Assembly (NCBI RefSeq): GCF_921293095.1
Contig: NC_060253.1
Coordinates: 71,771,992-71,835,991, forward strand
DNA: 64,000 nucleotides
Origin: Ischnura elegans
Taxonomy: Eukaryota > Arthropoda > Insecta > Odonata > Coenagrionidae
Direction of reading: 5' to 3'
The first letter of the stretch is position 1. Each line of letters starts with the position of its first letter. The notes below the pieces were generated by a model. It saw nothing but the letters and a program-made list of their open reading frames with translations. It made no database searches and was not told the origin of the DNA. Below, in pieces: positions 34,011-47,459 of the stretch. The translations under genes and the position numbers were made by a program.

Positions 34011-35593
34011 CGATGAATAAAAGATAAGAAAACTTAAAAATACTGACAATGAAATTCTTTGGGATACGGCACCTGGTAAGAAATATGGAGTCAGCCGACC
34101 CGTTGAATTACGAATCGTTCCCCATTCTCAAGGCCACTTCAATGCACCGTTTTTTTCACATTACGTACGCGATTTTGAACTCAAAAAACTTCATCCATTT
34201 TTTTCGCTGCGTACACGTAGACCCATAGACCAATACAAAATCTTTTCATCGAAGTTATTGACAAATTTTTAGACTGGAGGAAAACGGAAAAAAACGAACA
34301 GATAAATATGTATACACATATATACACAGTTTAGCAGGAAACGATGAGTGTAGCATATGACAATAAAAACGGTATGTCACCAACAATTAATACAAAACAT
34401 ACAATAAAAGAACAGTCACAGAGGAAAAAAATGTCTTCAGCTTTCGAAGCACATGGCCTCTTTCTCAACTAGTAGGAGATAATTAACTGAGTAGGCATAT
34501 CTTCTCGTGAAATTGAGATGCACTGGAACTGGCACAATGAAGACACTGACCAATTTATCGATCTTAGCCTATTAAAAAATTCCCTGACAGCTCAACGATT
34601 TCCTCAAACACTTCTCTGGTTTCGCTAAAAAACTTTAAATTCCCTGATCTTACCCGGTTTTCCCACCAAATTTACACTCAGAGCCACAAATATAGGCGAA
34701 TTCATTCTAAGTGCGCACGGGATACTCGACTGTAAGTTTTACTGATATTATTAGATTGGGAAAATCGTATATGATGCTCACATGTGCTTCGTAATAGAGG
34801 AAGTACGCTCAAGTTCACTCGCATTCTGGTGAAGCGAGTTCTGTTTCCGGGACGTGCCTATCTCGTCCACGCCTAGAATCGTTGCCACACCAACTAATAG
34901 CAATTGAAAAATCGGATAGGCTGAGCTTCAGGAGATTTCATGCATTCAGGTTTGGCGAGAGAAATGAACGGTTTGGCGAGAATAGCGTTGTGTTCACGAA
35001 ACACCGCAACCGAACGCGTAATTATCGTGCACAACGCCCAGTCTTGGGAAAGATCCAGCGGTTTTCTATCCTTTTAAGTTACCATTCAACTCAAGTAATG
35101 CATAGAATACCTAAGTTGTGACGGAATATCTCGCAGTCAACAGAATTCCGTGGTTGTGGGCGCTAGAAGAGCTGAATATCAGCTTTTCCAAGGAGTGATA
35201 CAGAACAATGTAATTCTACGAGGTAGTTATAGAAATATTTCGAAATAGCAGAAGTCATTGTTAGTATAGTATTCAATAAATACATCATTTAAGTTAAAAG
35301 TAACACAAGCCAACAAAAAAATTTTGTTTGAAAACTTTTTTTTATTTTAATAGCTGATCTTTATAGATTTTGATGTGCCAAATCCAAACCTGGCCTTAGT
35401 TTGTTTGTATCACCCATAGTTTCCAAGCAATATGTATTTAATATTTAGTCTAATACCTCTATACGGTATACAGGAAAATCAATGCCACACTGTGTTACAT
35501 CATAAAATTGTTTGTATTTACTGTTCACTACATCGTGATAAAATTGTTTGCGTTTATTACAGCGTGATAATACAGGGTTCACTTGTCAACTGG
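34011..35593. other. No recognised feature
   Basis: AT-rich, one 79-codon frame at 34882-35121 without motifs. Confidence 0.5.
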
Positions 35594-35685
35594 AATTGCT
35601 CTACCTAATTCACTAACTCTTGGTTAACTATGTGGTATTCCATTATTTCCTGGATATAGACAGTTACTTATACCACTTATTTTAT

Positions 35686-35735
35686 AAGATCGCGACCCGG
35701 GTTTCAATGAGTAATCATCATCATCAGGCGCTAAT
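35686..35735 (-). ncRNA. Hammerhead ribozyme, left arm of E4 (opposite strand)
   Basis: Mirror copy on the minus strand: core CTGATGA at 35721-35727 and GAAAC at 35701-35705. The GTC cleavage triplet is at 35694-35696. It uses the same stems II and III as the right arm. Stem I has one change (AATTAG for AATAAG). Confidence 0.78.
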
Positions 35736-35961
35736 TATAATTTGTTTATCTACCTAGTTACTTGATGAATTTTAAAACGGACGCCAGAATAGGTGAAAAG
35801 GATGGGTAGAGGTATTCATTTATAAGGGTAGTATCTTGATTTTCAATAATTTTTAAAATTTCTAACTGTTCCCTAGAATCCAGTTCTCGGCGGTCATTGC
35901 AAAAATTTAAAATATTCATTTAAAAAAAACAAACAAATAATAATTAAATAAACAAATTATA

Positions 35962-36013
35962 ATAAGCGCCTGATGATGATGATTACTCATTGAAACCCGG
36001 GTCGCGATCTTAT
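35962..36013 (+). ncRNA. Hammerhead ribozyme, right arm of E4
   Basis: Stem I ATAAG-CGC (35962-35969) pairs with GCG-(AT)-CTTAT (36004-36013), with AT bulged. The core CTGATGA is at 35970-35976, then one T. Stem II GATGA/TCATT (35978-35982, 35987-35991) has loop TTAC, one G-U pair and the rest Watson-Crick. GAA is at 35992-35994. Stem III ACC/GGT is closed by CG. The predicted cleavage is after the C of GTC at 36003. All core residues are intact apart from the additional T seen throughout this family. Confidence 0.8.
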
Positions 36014-36059
36014 AAAATAAGTGGTATAAGTAACTATCTATATCCAGGAAATTGCTCTA

Positions 36060-36799
36060 TCTTTTCTTTCCCTTTTTCCTTGAAGCTTCTTGTGTAGCTT
36101 TTTCTGCGATGAACCGCCTGCTGAACTTCTCGGTGAAGTACCAACAGTAATCCCCATTATCTTCGTTCATTAGACCTACTTTTTCAACTTTATTGTAACT
36201 ATAAAAAAGCTGTTAAATTCTAAAAATGTTGCTTGATTTCATAAATTTAACTGTAAAATGTGAATAAATGGTGGGTGACACAACTTTAAAACCATTATAT
36301 TTGGATTCAGCAACTTTAAAAACATAAGAGTAAGGTATTTAAGTAAAACAGTTTTTTCATTGTTGGCCTGTGTAATGAATCAGAGAGTAGGACAAAAAAG
36401 TTTATATCCAAATTACCAAATGAAATACGCATACCTACTACAAACTTCATAATAACCTCTACGAGTTGATATTGGGAACTCCAAATTATTGGTCGATTAA
36501 TTTAAGAGCATTATAACAACTAAACACAATAAATATTCATAATATGTGATTAAGAAAACTCTTATTTAAATTATGAAAATACGCAGAGATTTTTTAAAAA
36601 TTCTCAAAATTTGTTAGTAGTAGTAATTCAATAAACGGACATACGCCACGGAAAAAATTAATTCAATAGCTTAAAACAAGATACGTATGTACAAATATAG
36701 GACAATTTAATCCCGATGCATTTTTTTATTTTTGAAATTTCAATGTTCATCTTAACTTGCGAGTATTAAGAGTTCACAAAACATGGAATGAGTGGGGAA
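36060..36799. other. No recognised feature
   Basis: AT-rich, no frame of note. Confidence 0.5.
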
Positions 36800-37310
36800 T
36801 TCAAAAGAATTTGTACACCACTTCCGCAAGTTAATTAATTTAACAGGCTAATAAGGGAAAGGATATCCACCAAAAGATAATAAACTAAAGTAAACAAGAC
36901 AAGGCCATCACAGAGGAACGTTTATTTAAGAGAAAACCTTAAATTACTTTTCGCTCAAGGCATCGGTACGCACTCTACTTAGCTATGAAAATAACGGAGT
37001 CATTATCTCCTAGGTACCAACACAATCGTCTAAAAAAACATGTCCTAAAGGATTTTAAATGCAATCCAAAAAGAACTAAGAAAGTTAGGACCATCCTCCA
37101 CGCGCCATATACCATTATTATTCATGCCATTCAGTCCATAATGAAATTAAGGAAAGGTACGTCAACCTAGCATACGACAGCAGACTTTGAGAGGATGGTG
37201 AGATATTGATTGTACGAGGTACATTCTAGGTACTTCATCTAAGAAAGACAAATTCGATTCCTAGACACGCTGATTAGTTTTAATCCAAAGCCAAGGGTCA
37301 GATATCGACG
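36800..37310 (+). repeat. Repeat B, copy 1
   Basis: Shares with 42680-43860, in the same order and orientation, CAAGTTAATTAATTTAACAG-type, TTCGCTCAAGGCATCGGTAC, AAAATAACGGAGTC, TGTCCTAAAGGATTTTAAATG, TTAGGACC and GATTCCTAGACACGCTGATT. The copies are well diverged. No coding motif. It may be an old segmental duplication or an unclassified repeat. Confidence 0.65.
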
Positions 37311-40300
37311 CAGCTCAAAAAGAGAAACTTATTTTTTTATTACCTAAACGCTTTTTTTGAAGATATTCAGGAGCATTAGCTTGAGGTATACGTAAAATCA
37401 GAATCGCCTTGTCCATCCCAAAGAAAAGATTTAGGAGAGGATGAAGGATACATAATACCTCAGTAAATACGAACTTTTATCGATTGTCTCGAATTCCATG
37501 GAGCTGTGGATACAAGGCTCATATCATACAATTATAAAAAAACAACTTATTCGAGAGGTATACCTTACCTTTAATCTTACCACGTAGCCTCGTGGACTAA
37601 GTACCTTATCAAAAAGGGTTTCGATAGAACCTGGAAATGGAAATAAATGCAAATGTAACATAAGAGGCAGACATCACACAAATCATAAATTTTATGCTAG
37701 AAAATTAATTACAGAAATACAGTACGGTATTCGACCGTAAACCGGCATAAACTTCAGAGTCCTGACATGATAACTACAATTGGATTATGCATAAACAAAA
37801 CACGTAGCAGGGTTTCCTCCAAGGTATTATCTCCTCTCCTAGATCAAAATTCAGAGCCATGGCGCTCTCTAGCGGCTATCTAAAGAAGAAGGTAATGAAT
37901 CCCGAATGAGGTGCTTAATAACAGCTACGAACCCAGCGAAGACTTGTGAGTGCGTCAATTAACGTGCTTGGCGCATTATTATGAGTCTACGCGCGTGCAA
38001 AAATCGCGATGCAACCTCTACATCAAAGCTAAATTTTTATGAGTGTATGCGGCGCTATGCCTACTGGTTTTCTCTTCTATCCAATGGAAAACGCATGGCT
38101 CAGCGATTTTGTTTTTTCTACCACTATTTCAAATCTTCATGAGCCAATTATCCAGCGAAGTTCTCGCGATAGATAAACATTAAATGTCTCATACAGAATA
38201 GCGCCTTGAGTAACTAAAAATTTTAAAATAATATTTTATACGTCCGAACCTGTTTCATAGCTATTTCAGAAATAATAAGGAAACAGGGAGCAATCAGTAA
38301 ATCCCATCGCCACATTGCCTTATTACACCTGAAACGTGTCGCGGTGATTTTATTGAAAAACTGCCATCGGCTTCTCTAAATCAAGACGGAAAGTAGGTCA
38401 TTTCAGAGTAATTAATGAGAAACCTTAAGTAAACAGGTTCCATTTCGCTAGAAAGTACCAAGTTGAATTTTGTTGCACATTGAATTAAATCGGATAGCCA
38501 TATAGATTTTAAGCTGCATGTGCTAAATACATATATCGAGTTGATGGAATGAATTATTATGGAAGGAAAATCAATAGAAGTTGCGGACAAAGTTTTTCTT
38601 ACCATTCGTCTGAATCATCGTGAAAACAGACGAATGTAAGGGATAAGTGGTTAATTATAGCAGAGAGTATAAGACGCACTCAAGTTTTACGAGCATTAAA
38701 TGAGAATTCACATACTCCCATACGCATCGTGTTTTAGGAGGCGAGCATTAGACGATACATTGGTCATCAGCTGTCCAGCGATCGGAAAAAGTGTCGTCTA
38801 AGCAGGACGACCAGTGGATAGCCTTTCCACCTTCAAATACGCAGTATCATTCCCACCTTCGTGACATTCAATTCTGTGATTGATACTGACTTTTTCGAGT
38901 CACTTTTGAAAGACAGCCAAATAAAAATCCATAATCTAAAAAAATGTTTGTATCCATGCATAAAACGCATCCTGTTACTTGATGGATATTTGCGGTGAAC
39001 AACGCACATTTGAAACCTTATTATAACATTATTGAAACCTTAATATAATATTTTATTCACCTTTATTTCCCCCATTTCACCCATATTCACCTTTATTTTT
39101 TTAGCAAATAATTGCGAAAAAATATGTACTATGTACAGACAATACGCTAATGTTAGTGGCTATAGGTAAAATGGCATTGAACTCCGAAACGCAGATATTT
39201 AGAGCCAAATTAAAGCAAGACATTCTACAATTTTATATCTCAATTTATAGGCAAAGCAGGTGTTCCTTCAAGTAAAAGAAAACTACCTACATGGCAGCAC
39301 GAAAGAACAGCGTTTTGGAGAAGGAGTTCTGAGAGGCACTTACAAAACAGACGAGAAACCAAAGACAAACGTTGAGGTATGCCCAATTACCTCATTTTAA
39401 CATGGACGATCCCCATAGAAAGTTGAATAACGCCCCAAAATCAATGATAAAATCATGCTATAATATTCCATGCAATAATTTAGAACTGTATAATTAAATT
39501 TAACTGTTCGTATCCATTAATCCGCATAAAATTTTGCCACGATTACGAATTAATCACCGAAGAGTTCACAACTAGTAGCAACTTCAATAGGCAGCTAACT
39601 AGTATTTCACTTAATAGTGAAATTCCTCTCTCAGAAAAGCCATTTTTATCCGCTTGCATTGCACAAACCTTAGTCTCACGACAGTGGATACTGGACACGG
39701 AAACTTTCGTGAGCTAGACCCAAAGGTCACACCCATTAGCAGCATGAGCAACCTTCGTTATGTAATTTTCCTCATAGCTTCTGAGTTTCTGCGAGTCAAG
39801 TATCGTGACACAGACCTGGGGTTTCAATAAAACTGAAAGGGTATTTTAAGAGTTGAAATTAAATAGATTATACCATTGAAATTGTGGAATAAATGGTACT
39901 GAGCAATGCAGAGGTTTCCAGAAAAATTTGAATTGATTTGATAAAAGTTGATTGCAGAAATATATAGCATTTAAAAAAAGACATTCACGAAAAATCGTCA
40001 CTGGAGAGCGAAAAATCAGCTAATTTCTTCCGTAGCATGAAAAATGCTACCTCACCTATCCTTTCTATCAATTTGGATACATAACAAGTAATGCATATTT
40101 AAATTTACGAAGGCGTCATGCATTCAGTGGATTTAGAAAGAATATTAAACATTAATCTACCGACAAAGACGTTTGTAGTCAATCCACAATTCCACCACAT
40201 AATTTAGCGCTTAAGTACGGTAACTATAGATAATTTTCATATTAAAGTCAGAAAACGTCAAAGAGCGTCTAAATGAAATAAATGTCTACCGTTCTATGCA

Positions 40301-40424
40301 AGAATAGTCCATCTTCGGCGCATTTACTCCAAGATAGGGACAGGTTTCTAATAAAATAATAGCACTTTGAAACTCTTGGAAATAGGTAACGATTATCGAA
40401 ATTATGCATACCTAATCTACAATA
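37311..40424. other. No recognised feature
   Basis: About 3.1 kb of AT-rich DNA. The only frame of note is 74 codons (38381-38605, minus), without motifs. Confidence 0.5.
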
Positions 40425-40724
40425 GTAGGTATGGTGTTTAGAGGAGGCGACCGGCGAGATGAAGTCATTTGCGCCATTAGGGAAGGGTATGGAAGGAAGC
40501 GTGGAGAAAAACGCGGCGTCAGCATTAGGCTGCTCATAACTAAAGGCGCCAAGGGGACCGCGGCTTGACGTCCCATCCGACGGAGTGTTGCGCTTGAAAT
40601 GTCCTTCACATAATATTCAAGCAGTAATCGTGATATCTCTGAAAATTCTCTGCCACCGCCGGGATTTGAACCCGAGCCCACAGGGTGAGAAGCCAACACT
40701 CAAGCCACTACACCATCCCGAGCT
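40425..40724 (-). mobile_element. SINE family 2, copy c (full length, tRNA-like head)
   Basis: On the minus strand the head reads GGGATGGTGTAGTGGCTTGA (A-box region), TTGGCTTCTCACCC and GGGTTCAAATCCCGG (B box GGTTCAAATCC, plus-strand 40662-40672). The acceptor ends do not pair, so it is not a tRNA gene. The head most resembles a tRNA-Glu type. The body carries the family core (ACTCCGTCGGATGGGACGTC, AAGCCGCGGTCCCCTTGGCG) and the 3' block ending GGTCGCCTCCTCTAAACACC. This is the best copy for reconstructing the family layout. Confidence 0.85.
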
Positions 40725-42679
40725 GCTGAGATTTTGATAAGCTCATAGCTGAGATTTTGATTTCTTATGATGGAACAGAATGAATTATTAGCTGAAAATA
40801 AGATATTCAAATTGTTATTTATTTTTTTTTAATATAACACAAAATCTGCTGGTACGAAAATATGAGAGAAAATCCCACCGAATAAGGGGTTAGCGAATTG
40901 TATTCAATTAATGAAATTCTTTAACAAACGTCCAGAAAAATAAATGATAAATGTATGTGCTTGACGTTGAGAAGAATAAGTGACAATTATTATAAATGGA
41001 AAAAATATAGGATTTTCATTTAATCAAGGAAAGGAATGCAAGAACTTTTTTTCATTATGTTTCCAAAAAGGATGTGATTTTTCGAAATGGATAACGCAAA
41101 CAACTACCTTAAGCGGGAAAGAAAATTTAGTCTCAGAACTCTAGTTAGGAAATTTAATTACAGAATCCAGTATTTTAAAAATTATGTCAAACAGTAATAA
41201 ACAGGAAAGGAAATAAAGTTTTATGGAAGATGCTTTGTAATTAAAATAATAGCATCTCGCCTTAAGGATAGCTGAATTACCGCTTGCTGACTGATTGGGG
41301 AAATGAAATGTATGCGAAAACATAAGGCCTCAGTCATACTAACACGTCATTAATTTGTCGTTCACATATTTGTTTAGGGAACTACAAATTGTAGCATTTA
41401 GGACATTAGGATTTTACGGGAATTACTTAGTTTAATCACTTGTTTTACACTAGCACGTTCTGATGGATAACTCACTCTTTACTTCAAAAGAAAAAATATC
41501 ATATCAGATTACGACTTTGGCATCAGCCAATTTTTTCACGTTGCAATGTATTCTCTCTTCACCTATAATATGCTACAAGTAACCCATATTCAAAAAAAGT
41601 TTACTTACCATTAACAAATTCGCGTTATAGTCAAGTGTCCTCTTAGCAGACTCAATTCAGCCATTTTGGCGATCAGGCGTTCACTGATATTGTACTAAGT
41701 AGGCCAAACTCTAAGGGATACTGCAGAAAAATAGAGAAAAATAGAAGCAAAAATCAGTATTTAATAAGCATATTTCTATATTTTAACGAAAACCAGGGAC
41801 AAATTCAAGCATACCTATATTCATTTTCCGATCCTCGAGAGTCATGGCAATATTCATGAAAATATTGTAATTTTAATAATTTATTCAAACTATTTTGAAC
41901 TATCAAGTGTTAAAAATTGTATTTTCTTCATTGGCATACCAAAAGATATGAGAAATGGCCCCCACGAACAGGATTCCTTGTCGGGAACTTTGATTATCCT
42001 CTGATGTATGCGACCCACAATACTTGTAGACTGATTAAATTTACATGATGAGTGGAACAGAAGCGGAAATGAGATTTCTGGGCTTTAGCTTAGCTACACC
42101 ATCTAAATAATATTAGTCCCATTTCAAAGAGATAAATGTTAAAGGTTATTTTCATTATTAGAATACGGGAAAGCCAGGTGGCAAAATTATCCAGGGTCGT
42201 CGTTGGCCGACGCAAAGATTAGATAGACCTACATTTCTTCGTCACTCGTTCATAACATGCGTTGTCAGCGTTGTATACATTTGCCCTCTCACTATTTCCT
42301 TAACATTTTCCTTTCTCAAAAAGGCCCAAGTCATAGCGAAAATTACTTCTTCTCGGAAGAGCTACTTTCAACCCTATCATCAATCGTAAATTGCCCCGCA
42401 ACATAATAAGGCAATCTAATCGCGTTTCCTTCTCAATCCAAGCCCTCCGTTCTCCATCCAACGGTCGAACCTCGTGTGAAATAATGAATGGCCACTAAAA
42501 GGAAAATTTGCTCGCTAAAGAGACAGATATTGAGACCAAAGTAAAGGCAGGGAAGCGCTACAAAAGAATACAAATGACATGAACAGGAATGTCACGGAAT
42601 GCACTGGATGCAGTTTAGACATTGACAATCAATGAAGACTACAGTAGATACTTATTACAAAAAGTAGGTAAAATAAAAC
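40725..42679. other. No recognised feature
   Basis: AT-rich, nothing recognised. Confidence 0.5.
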
Positions 42680-43860
42680 AATTTTACGACTTCCCCGTAA
42701 GTTAAAAAATTAAACAGGTTAAAAAGGCAAATAAAATCAATTAAAAGATGATATTATAAAGAAAATACGCCAATTTTATCACTAAGTAAAGTTTTTATAT
42801 GAGAAAATCTGCGTTTTTTTTCGCTCCAAGCATCAGGACGAACTCTGTTTAGCAATTAAAATAACGGAGTCTAGGCCTTCTAAGGATTTTTCAGCGGATA
42901 TTTTAACTAATAACATCTGATTAGCAATGAAAACACTTCCTTACTACCACAATTTATTTAAAATTACTACCGGTTTCGGCTCTCACGCCATTATCAAGTT
43001 CATTAATAACGTACATAATGAACTTGTGATCTATTCGGAAGAATTTGTCCTAAAGTATTTTAAATGATAGTCACAAAGCGTTAAGGAAATCAGGACCTCT
43101 ACTTGCCAGCTATTGTTAGTGTTCTTGCCATTCCGTTAATAATAACACTGGTCAACAAAAAAATTTCTGTCCTAGGAATATTACTGGGTGATCCTAAACC
43201 TGTTTTCATGCTGATTCAGAATCTGGACTCAGGATTTTTCTGTCACGTTTAGTTTCCTTAGGGTAAACCGGATTAAATATGCGTTCAAGGACGTTTTAGC
43301 AAATAAATCGTGCATATAAAAAATGTGAAAAATGGGTGCTTTTATGGTTACGCATATTTAATATCAGGAAAGTCCCTACTCAGCTTCTAGTAGTAATATC
43401 CTAACATGTAGCTGAACTTTCCTCATTTTTTACATGCGTAAAATATCCTGATGGAAACGCTCTTTTTCCAATTAAAGTCAACTGTTGTTGGAATTCCAAA
43501 TCCTCCAGCACTTCCCTTATCTAATAATACCTAGGAAAGGATCATGATGGAGCATTAGGACCAATCCATACGTGCCAGCTATTGCTAGTGTTCTTGCCAT
43601 TCAGTCAATAATAACTGATCAACAAAAATATTTTTTTTCTATCCATAGGAATATTGCTGGGTGATACTAAACGTGTTTTTCATGCTGAATCTGGACTCAG
43701 GTGAATAGGCCGACAGGTATCGCGTCAACTTTGCGGCTGAAAAGATGGTGAGACGTAAATTTTACGAGGTACAATCTGGGTAATTCATCAAAAAAAGACT
43801 AATTCGATTCTTAGACACGTTGATTAGTTGTAATTATTTTAATCCATTGATTCAGATGTT
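42680..43860 (+). repeat. Repeat B, copy 2 (with insertion and internal duplication)
   Basis: Aligns in pieces with 36800-37310 but is longer. It is interrupted by the hammerhead-type sequence at about 42935-43035. It also contains an internal direct duplication: 43103-43240 against 43557-43701, sharing TGCCAGCTATTG.TAGTGTTC, TTGCCATTC and GAATATT.CTGGGTGAT.CT. The final block TTCGATTCTTAGACACGTTG matches the end of copy 1. Confidence 0.65.
42935..43035 (-). mobile_element. Partial hammerhead foldback element E5
   Basis: On the minus strand it carries the degenerate core TTGATAA (42991-42997), one T, stem II GGC/GCC with loop GTGAGA, GAAAC (42973-42977) and stem III ACC/GGT, then AGTAATTTTAAATAAATTGTGG-like arm sequence. 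The second arm is reduced to AATGAACTT, which still pairs with AAGTTCATT. The same two core changes (C to T, G to A) occur as in E1. It lies inside repeat B copy 2, where copy 1 has no equivalent. Confidence 0.6.
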
Positions 43861-46800
43861 GACAACTTTTCAGTGACTCCGTTTTAAATGTATTAAGCAA
43901 TCGAACCCAATCGTGATTCACCACGTTCGTACATTCCACAACAGAGAAAAAAATTAAAATAAAATATTACTGTTATTGCATGGATTGCACTAAAATATGC
44001 ACATTTTTTGTTTCTGAAAAAAGAAAACACTGAAAAGCAAAAAATCTACGCCAAGTAATAATAAAACTTGATTTCATTCCCTATGGCCAAATTCGTTCCA
44101 ATAAATAAAATCAAAATAGCATAATTCATTAGCACAACAAGAATCTTTACATGCTTTAAGAAACATAAGAAGCGAAAAAAAAACGAAAATCACTCAAATG
44201 TACGCGTAGCCGTAACGAACTTAACTTAAAATGCATCCATAGTGTCCCCAATACATCGTTTGAGTTTGGCCAAAAGGTTATTCCATGGCTCACATTAGGC
44301 ATGGCGGGACTTATGAAGAGTCCTTGGCCAAGGTGATGGGAAGTTATGCGGCTATGTTTTGCATTTCCGATGGGAACGCGTTCATACTTGAAAAAATTTT
44401 ATTCCCATACGTGAGGGCTAACACCGGCAATTTGCCGTAACTCGACCATGAACGAAATATGAGATCTTAAGCTATCTGACCATCGACGCGGAGAATAGTG
44501 CTCTGCTGTCGCGTTGCCCACCAAACCTAAAAAAATGAGATGTATAGATCTGTATCACTAATGCGGATTTATCCACTACTATCACGGATATAGAGAGTTG
44601 TCACAGGCTTAATCTGGTGGAATTATTATTTATTAGTAATTTAAAAGTAGCTGGAAGTTTTGCACAAATGAAATACTGATTATCTACGGAAAAATGCTAG
44701 TAACTTTCAATTTACTATTACCCACAACTCTTTTTATCTAATGGCTTTCACATGGTATACAGCAGATATTTTTTGGTGATATAATCATTTTCCTTAACCT
44801 GGCAACGATCCTGGATATCCTAATTGCCGGTCTGGTAAGCTACAAATTGCATCACTTAAGTCAGAATTTTTAATGTGAATTTCTCTCGCCTGTTTACAAA
44901 TACTTCACCTTTATGGACTTACGTTACCAATAGATTACAACCTAAGATTGATGAAAATTGAACAAGGTCAAAGGAAATGCATTCCATAAAGGGTGAGAAC
45001 GTACCGAATACAACGCGGTATCAGTGGGATAATAATGTCTCCATTTTATTTATAATCTCTTGGATAGCTTCTATATCAGAGTAAATATTAACGCAAGCCA
45101 TCAGAATTTATGCGCAAATACCAAAAGCTTTGCTAACACTGAAATACAGCCCCTCAACTCCAATATTATAGGAATTAGAATATGTTGGTAATTGAAATAC
45201 TCAAAAGTAGATTTTTACTGTAATTCCAATTACTTCTCCTTATTCGTGAGAACTAATGAAAATAGACTTCACAATAGCAAGTAAATAAATTCAATCATTG
45301 GAATCGGGACCATCCGAGATCGCGTGAATTGGGAATTTGCCCAATAATTCTTGGTCGCATGCGCAGAAGCCGATAATAATCGTTCTTCTTCATTATCACG
45401 CTGTGGCAGTAGTGCCAGTATGACGAAAGTTTCGCGCTGCGTGCCACAGAATGACGTGTTTACTTAAGAGCCGCATTTTTCATAATTTCTTCATATACAT
45501 TATAAAGAATTTAAAGTTACTGGGAAATAAATTATTAAGATCTTCTTCATTCTTAAAATCTTAAAATTCTTAAGGAGAACATATAATAAGGATCTTCATT
45601 ACTAATTGTTAGATTCCTAACTTACGTCCAAAATTATGAATATTTTAGCTTAACTTCTGCCTTACTCTTCAATCACGAACCACGATAAAATACTTGGGAG
45701 TTTTACACATGCCGAGGTGCAATCTCCCTATCCGAACACCTTCGGTTTCGAAAACATGAAAAATAATCTTCTGTGCCACTCGCTCTACACTCGCTCTTGC
45801 CGCGACCGTAATCTTATCCGTGCTTGGGGTCTTCCTCTCCATACGAGTAATAGCCTACTGAGCCACGCAGTTTTTCTGAAATGATATGGGAGGACTGAGA
45901 GATTCCCAACGCCTTGAATATCCCCATGGGACGCAGAGGATGACGACTGCTGATCTCCGACGCCCAGGGCTAAAGCCCTGCATCCTGCCCGCCTATCTTA
46001 CTGCTCTCAATCCATATTCTCCTCGCAGCTATATATCCGGATATCCTCCATGAAGACGCAACGGATATTGAAGGAAATAAACTGAGGCAGTGTGCCGGAT
46101 TGCGATGATTCTGACGCGAAGAAATAGGAGAGCACTAAGATAAATATTGTACTTTCTTCGTAAAAGGGTCGAGGGGGATATAAAAACGTTATTTTTTTTA
46201 ATAAAAATAGGGAATAAATTTCACATAATCAATCTTGTACAGAGAAAAGTTTCTACGCCAACGCATAGAAATGCGTTTTAATTGTGTAGGAAAGTTGAAA
46301 CCCATATTCCCCAGCTAGCCATAGTTTTTTCTCTCTCTCGATATTTTCATGTGTCAATTTTCTTATACACACATTTCCTAGCCTCTGCGCTGTGAGCATA
46401 CCGCAATCGCCATCGCTAATAATAATTTGGAGTAAAACCTCCTAAATTATTCAACAAAAAGCTCCCACAGCACACTCGAAACCAACTCCGCTTTTAATCG
46501 GATTCAACATGGCAGCCCCCAGCGAGAGCCCGCCTGACCAAACGAAGCTATAAATCAAATCCTATAAGAACATATATTCACATACAATTTGTTTTATATC
46601 GAAATATAAATGTTTTAAAATCAATGGGTGACAGGCGACATGTAAAATTCATATAATTAACATATCAAATATTCATTACCGCCCAGCAGAGTCCTCTGGA
46701 TTGCCGATAATACACTATTATAGTTGATTGTACGCAATGAGTTTGGAATATTCTGGTGGGGCCAGAAAAGTGTGGCAAAAAGTGTGGGGCTCTTTGATAG

Positions 46801-47459
46801 TATAAGCAACGCCTACTTTGGCCAAAACACTGGCAATCTCATAAGGGTCAATGGGTAAATTTTGGTGAAATTTTTTTACAATTAGTTCATACATTTAAAT
46901 ACTACACTATGAAACGCACAGTAAATCTAAAATTACTTTATTGGTAGCCTTCGCGAAGGTATGTCTCAAACATATTTTTCCAGAGAAAAATTATTATCAA
47001 TCACTACGCTGTACAACCAGCTCAGCTGGAAATAAAATTTTACGAGCGTAAATTTCTCATTATCCTGCACTTATAATGGTATTTAATTTTATTAGAGCCA
47101 ATGGGAATCTGAAAATCCCTGTACAAAAGTATATTTTCGAGTATATTCCCACCAGTAAAGTTGCCATTAGGACACAAGAGATTATGCGTTATTAGTCGTG
47201 CGAATGATCGGAAAACTCCGATGACAATCATCAGCGTAATACAAGTGATAATGTCAGCATTATTTACTCAACGTAGTACATTTGCAGAACAAAACTTAGC
47301 CAACTCTTAATATCAGTCAGAGACTTAAGTCCAACCTCCTCGATTGCACCCCATGAGGGGGTAGTGTAGAGTACTGCGATCCAGTGACTTCCCGCCCAGG
47401 CAACAGCAGCGTTTATATGTTGGATTCGCCATTGGGACAGTTGAAAACTTAACAAAATA
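43861..47459. other. No recognised feature; NRF1-like motif near 45358
   Basis: 3.6 kb of mainly AT-rich sequence, no frame above about 63 codons. GGTCGCATGCGCAG near 45353-45366 resembles the NRF1 site (GCGCATGCGC), and some GC-richer sequence follows to about 45460, but no gene is seen next to it. Confidence 0.45.

Larger units (their letters stand above)
35604..36049 (-). mobile_element. Hammerhead foldback element E4 (two intact hammerheads)
   Basis: Two arms of about 100 bp (35649-35748 and 35949-36048) are inverted copies with only a few differences, around a 200-bp AT-rich loop. A tail lies on the left (35604-35648). AATTGCTCTA flanks the whole (35594-35603 and 36050-36059). The high similarity of the arms suggests a young insertion or recent homogenisation. 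Both arms hold a full hammerhead motif, one on each strand. No open frame is present, so any movement needs enzymes supplied elsewhere. Confidence 0.85.
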
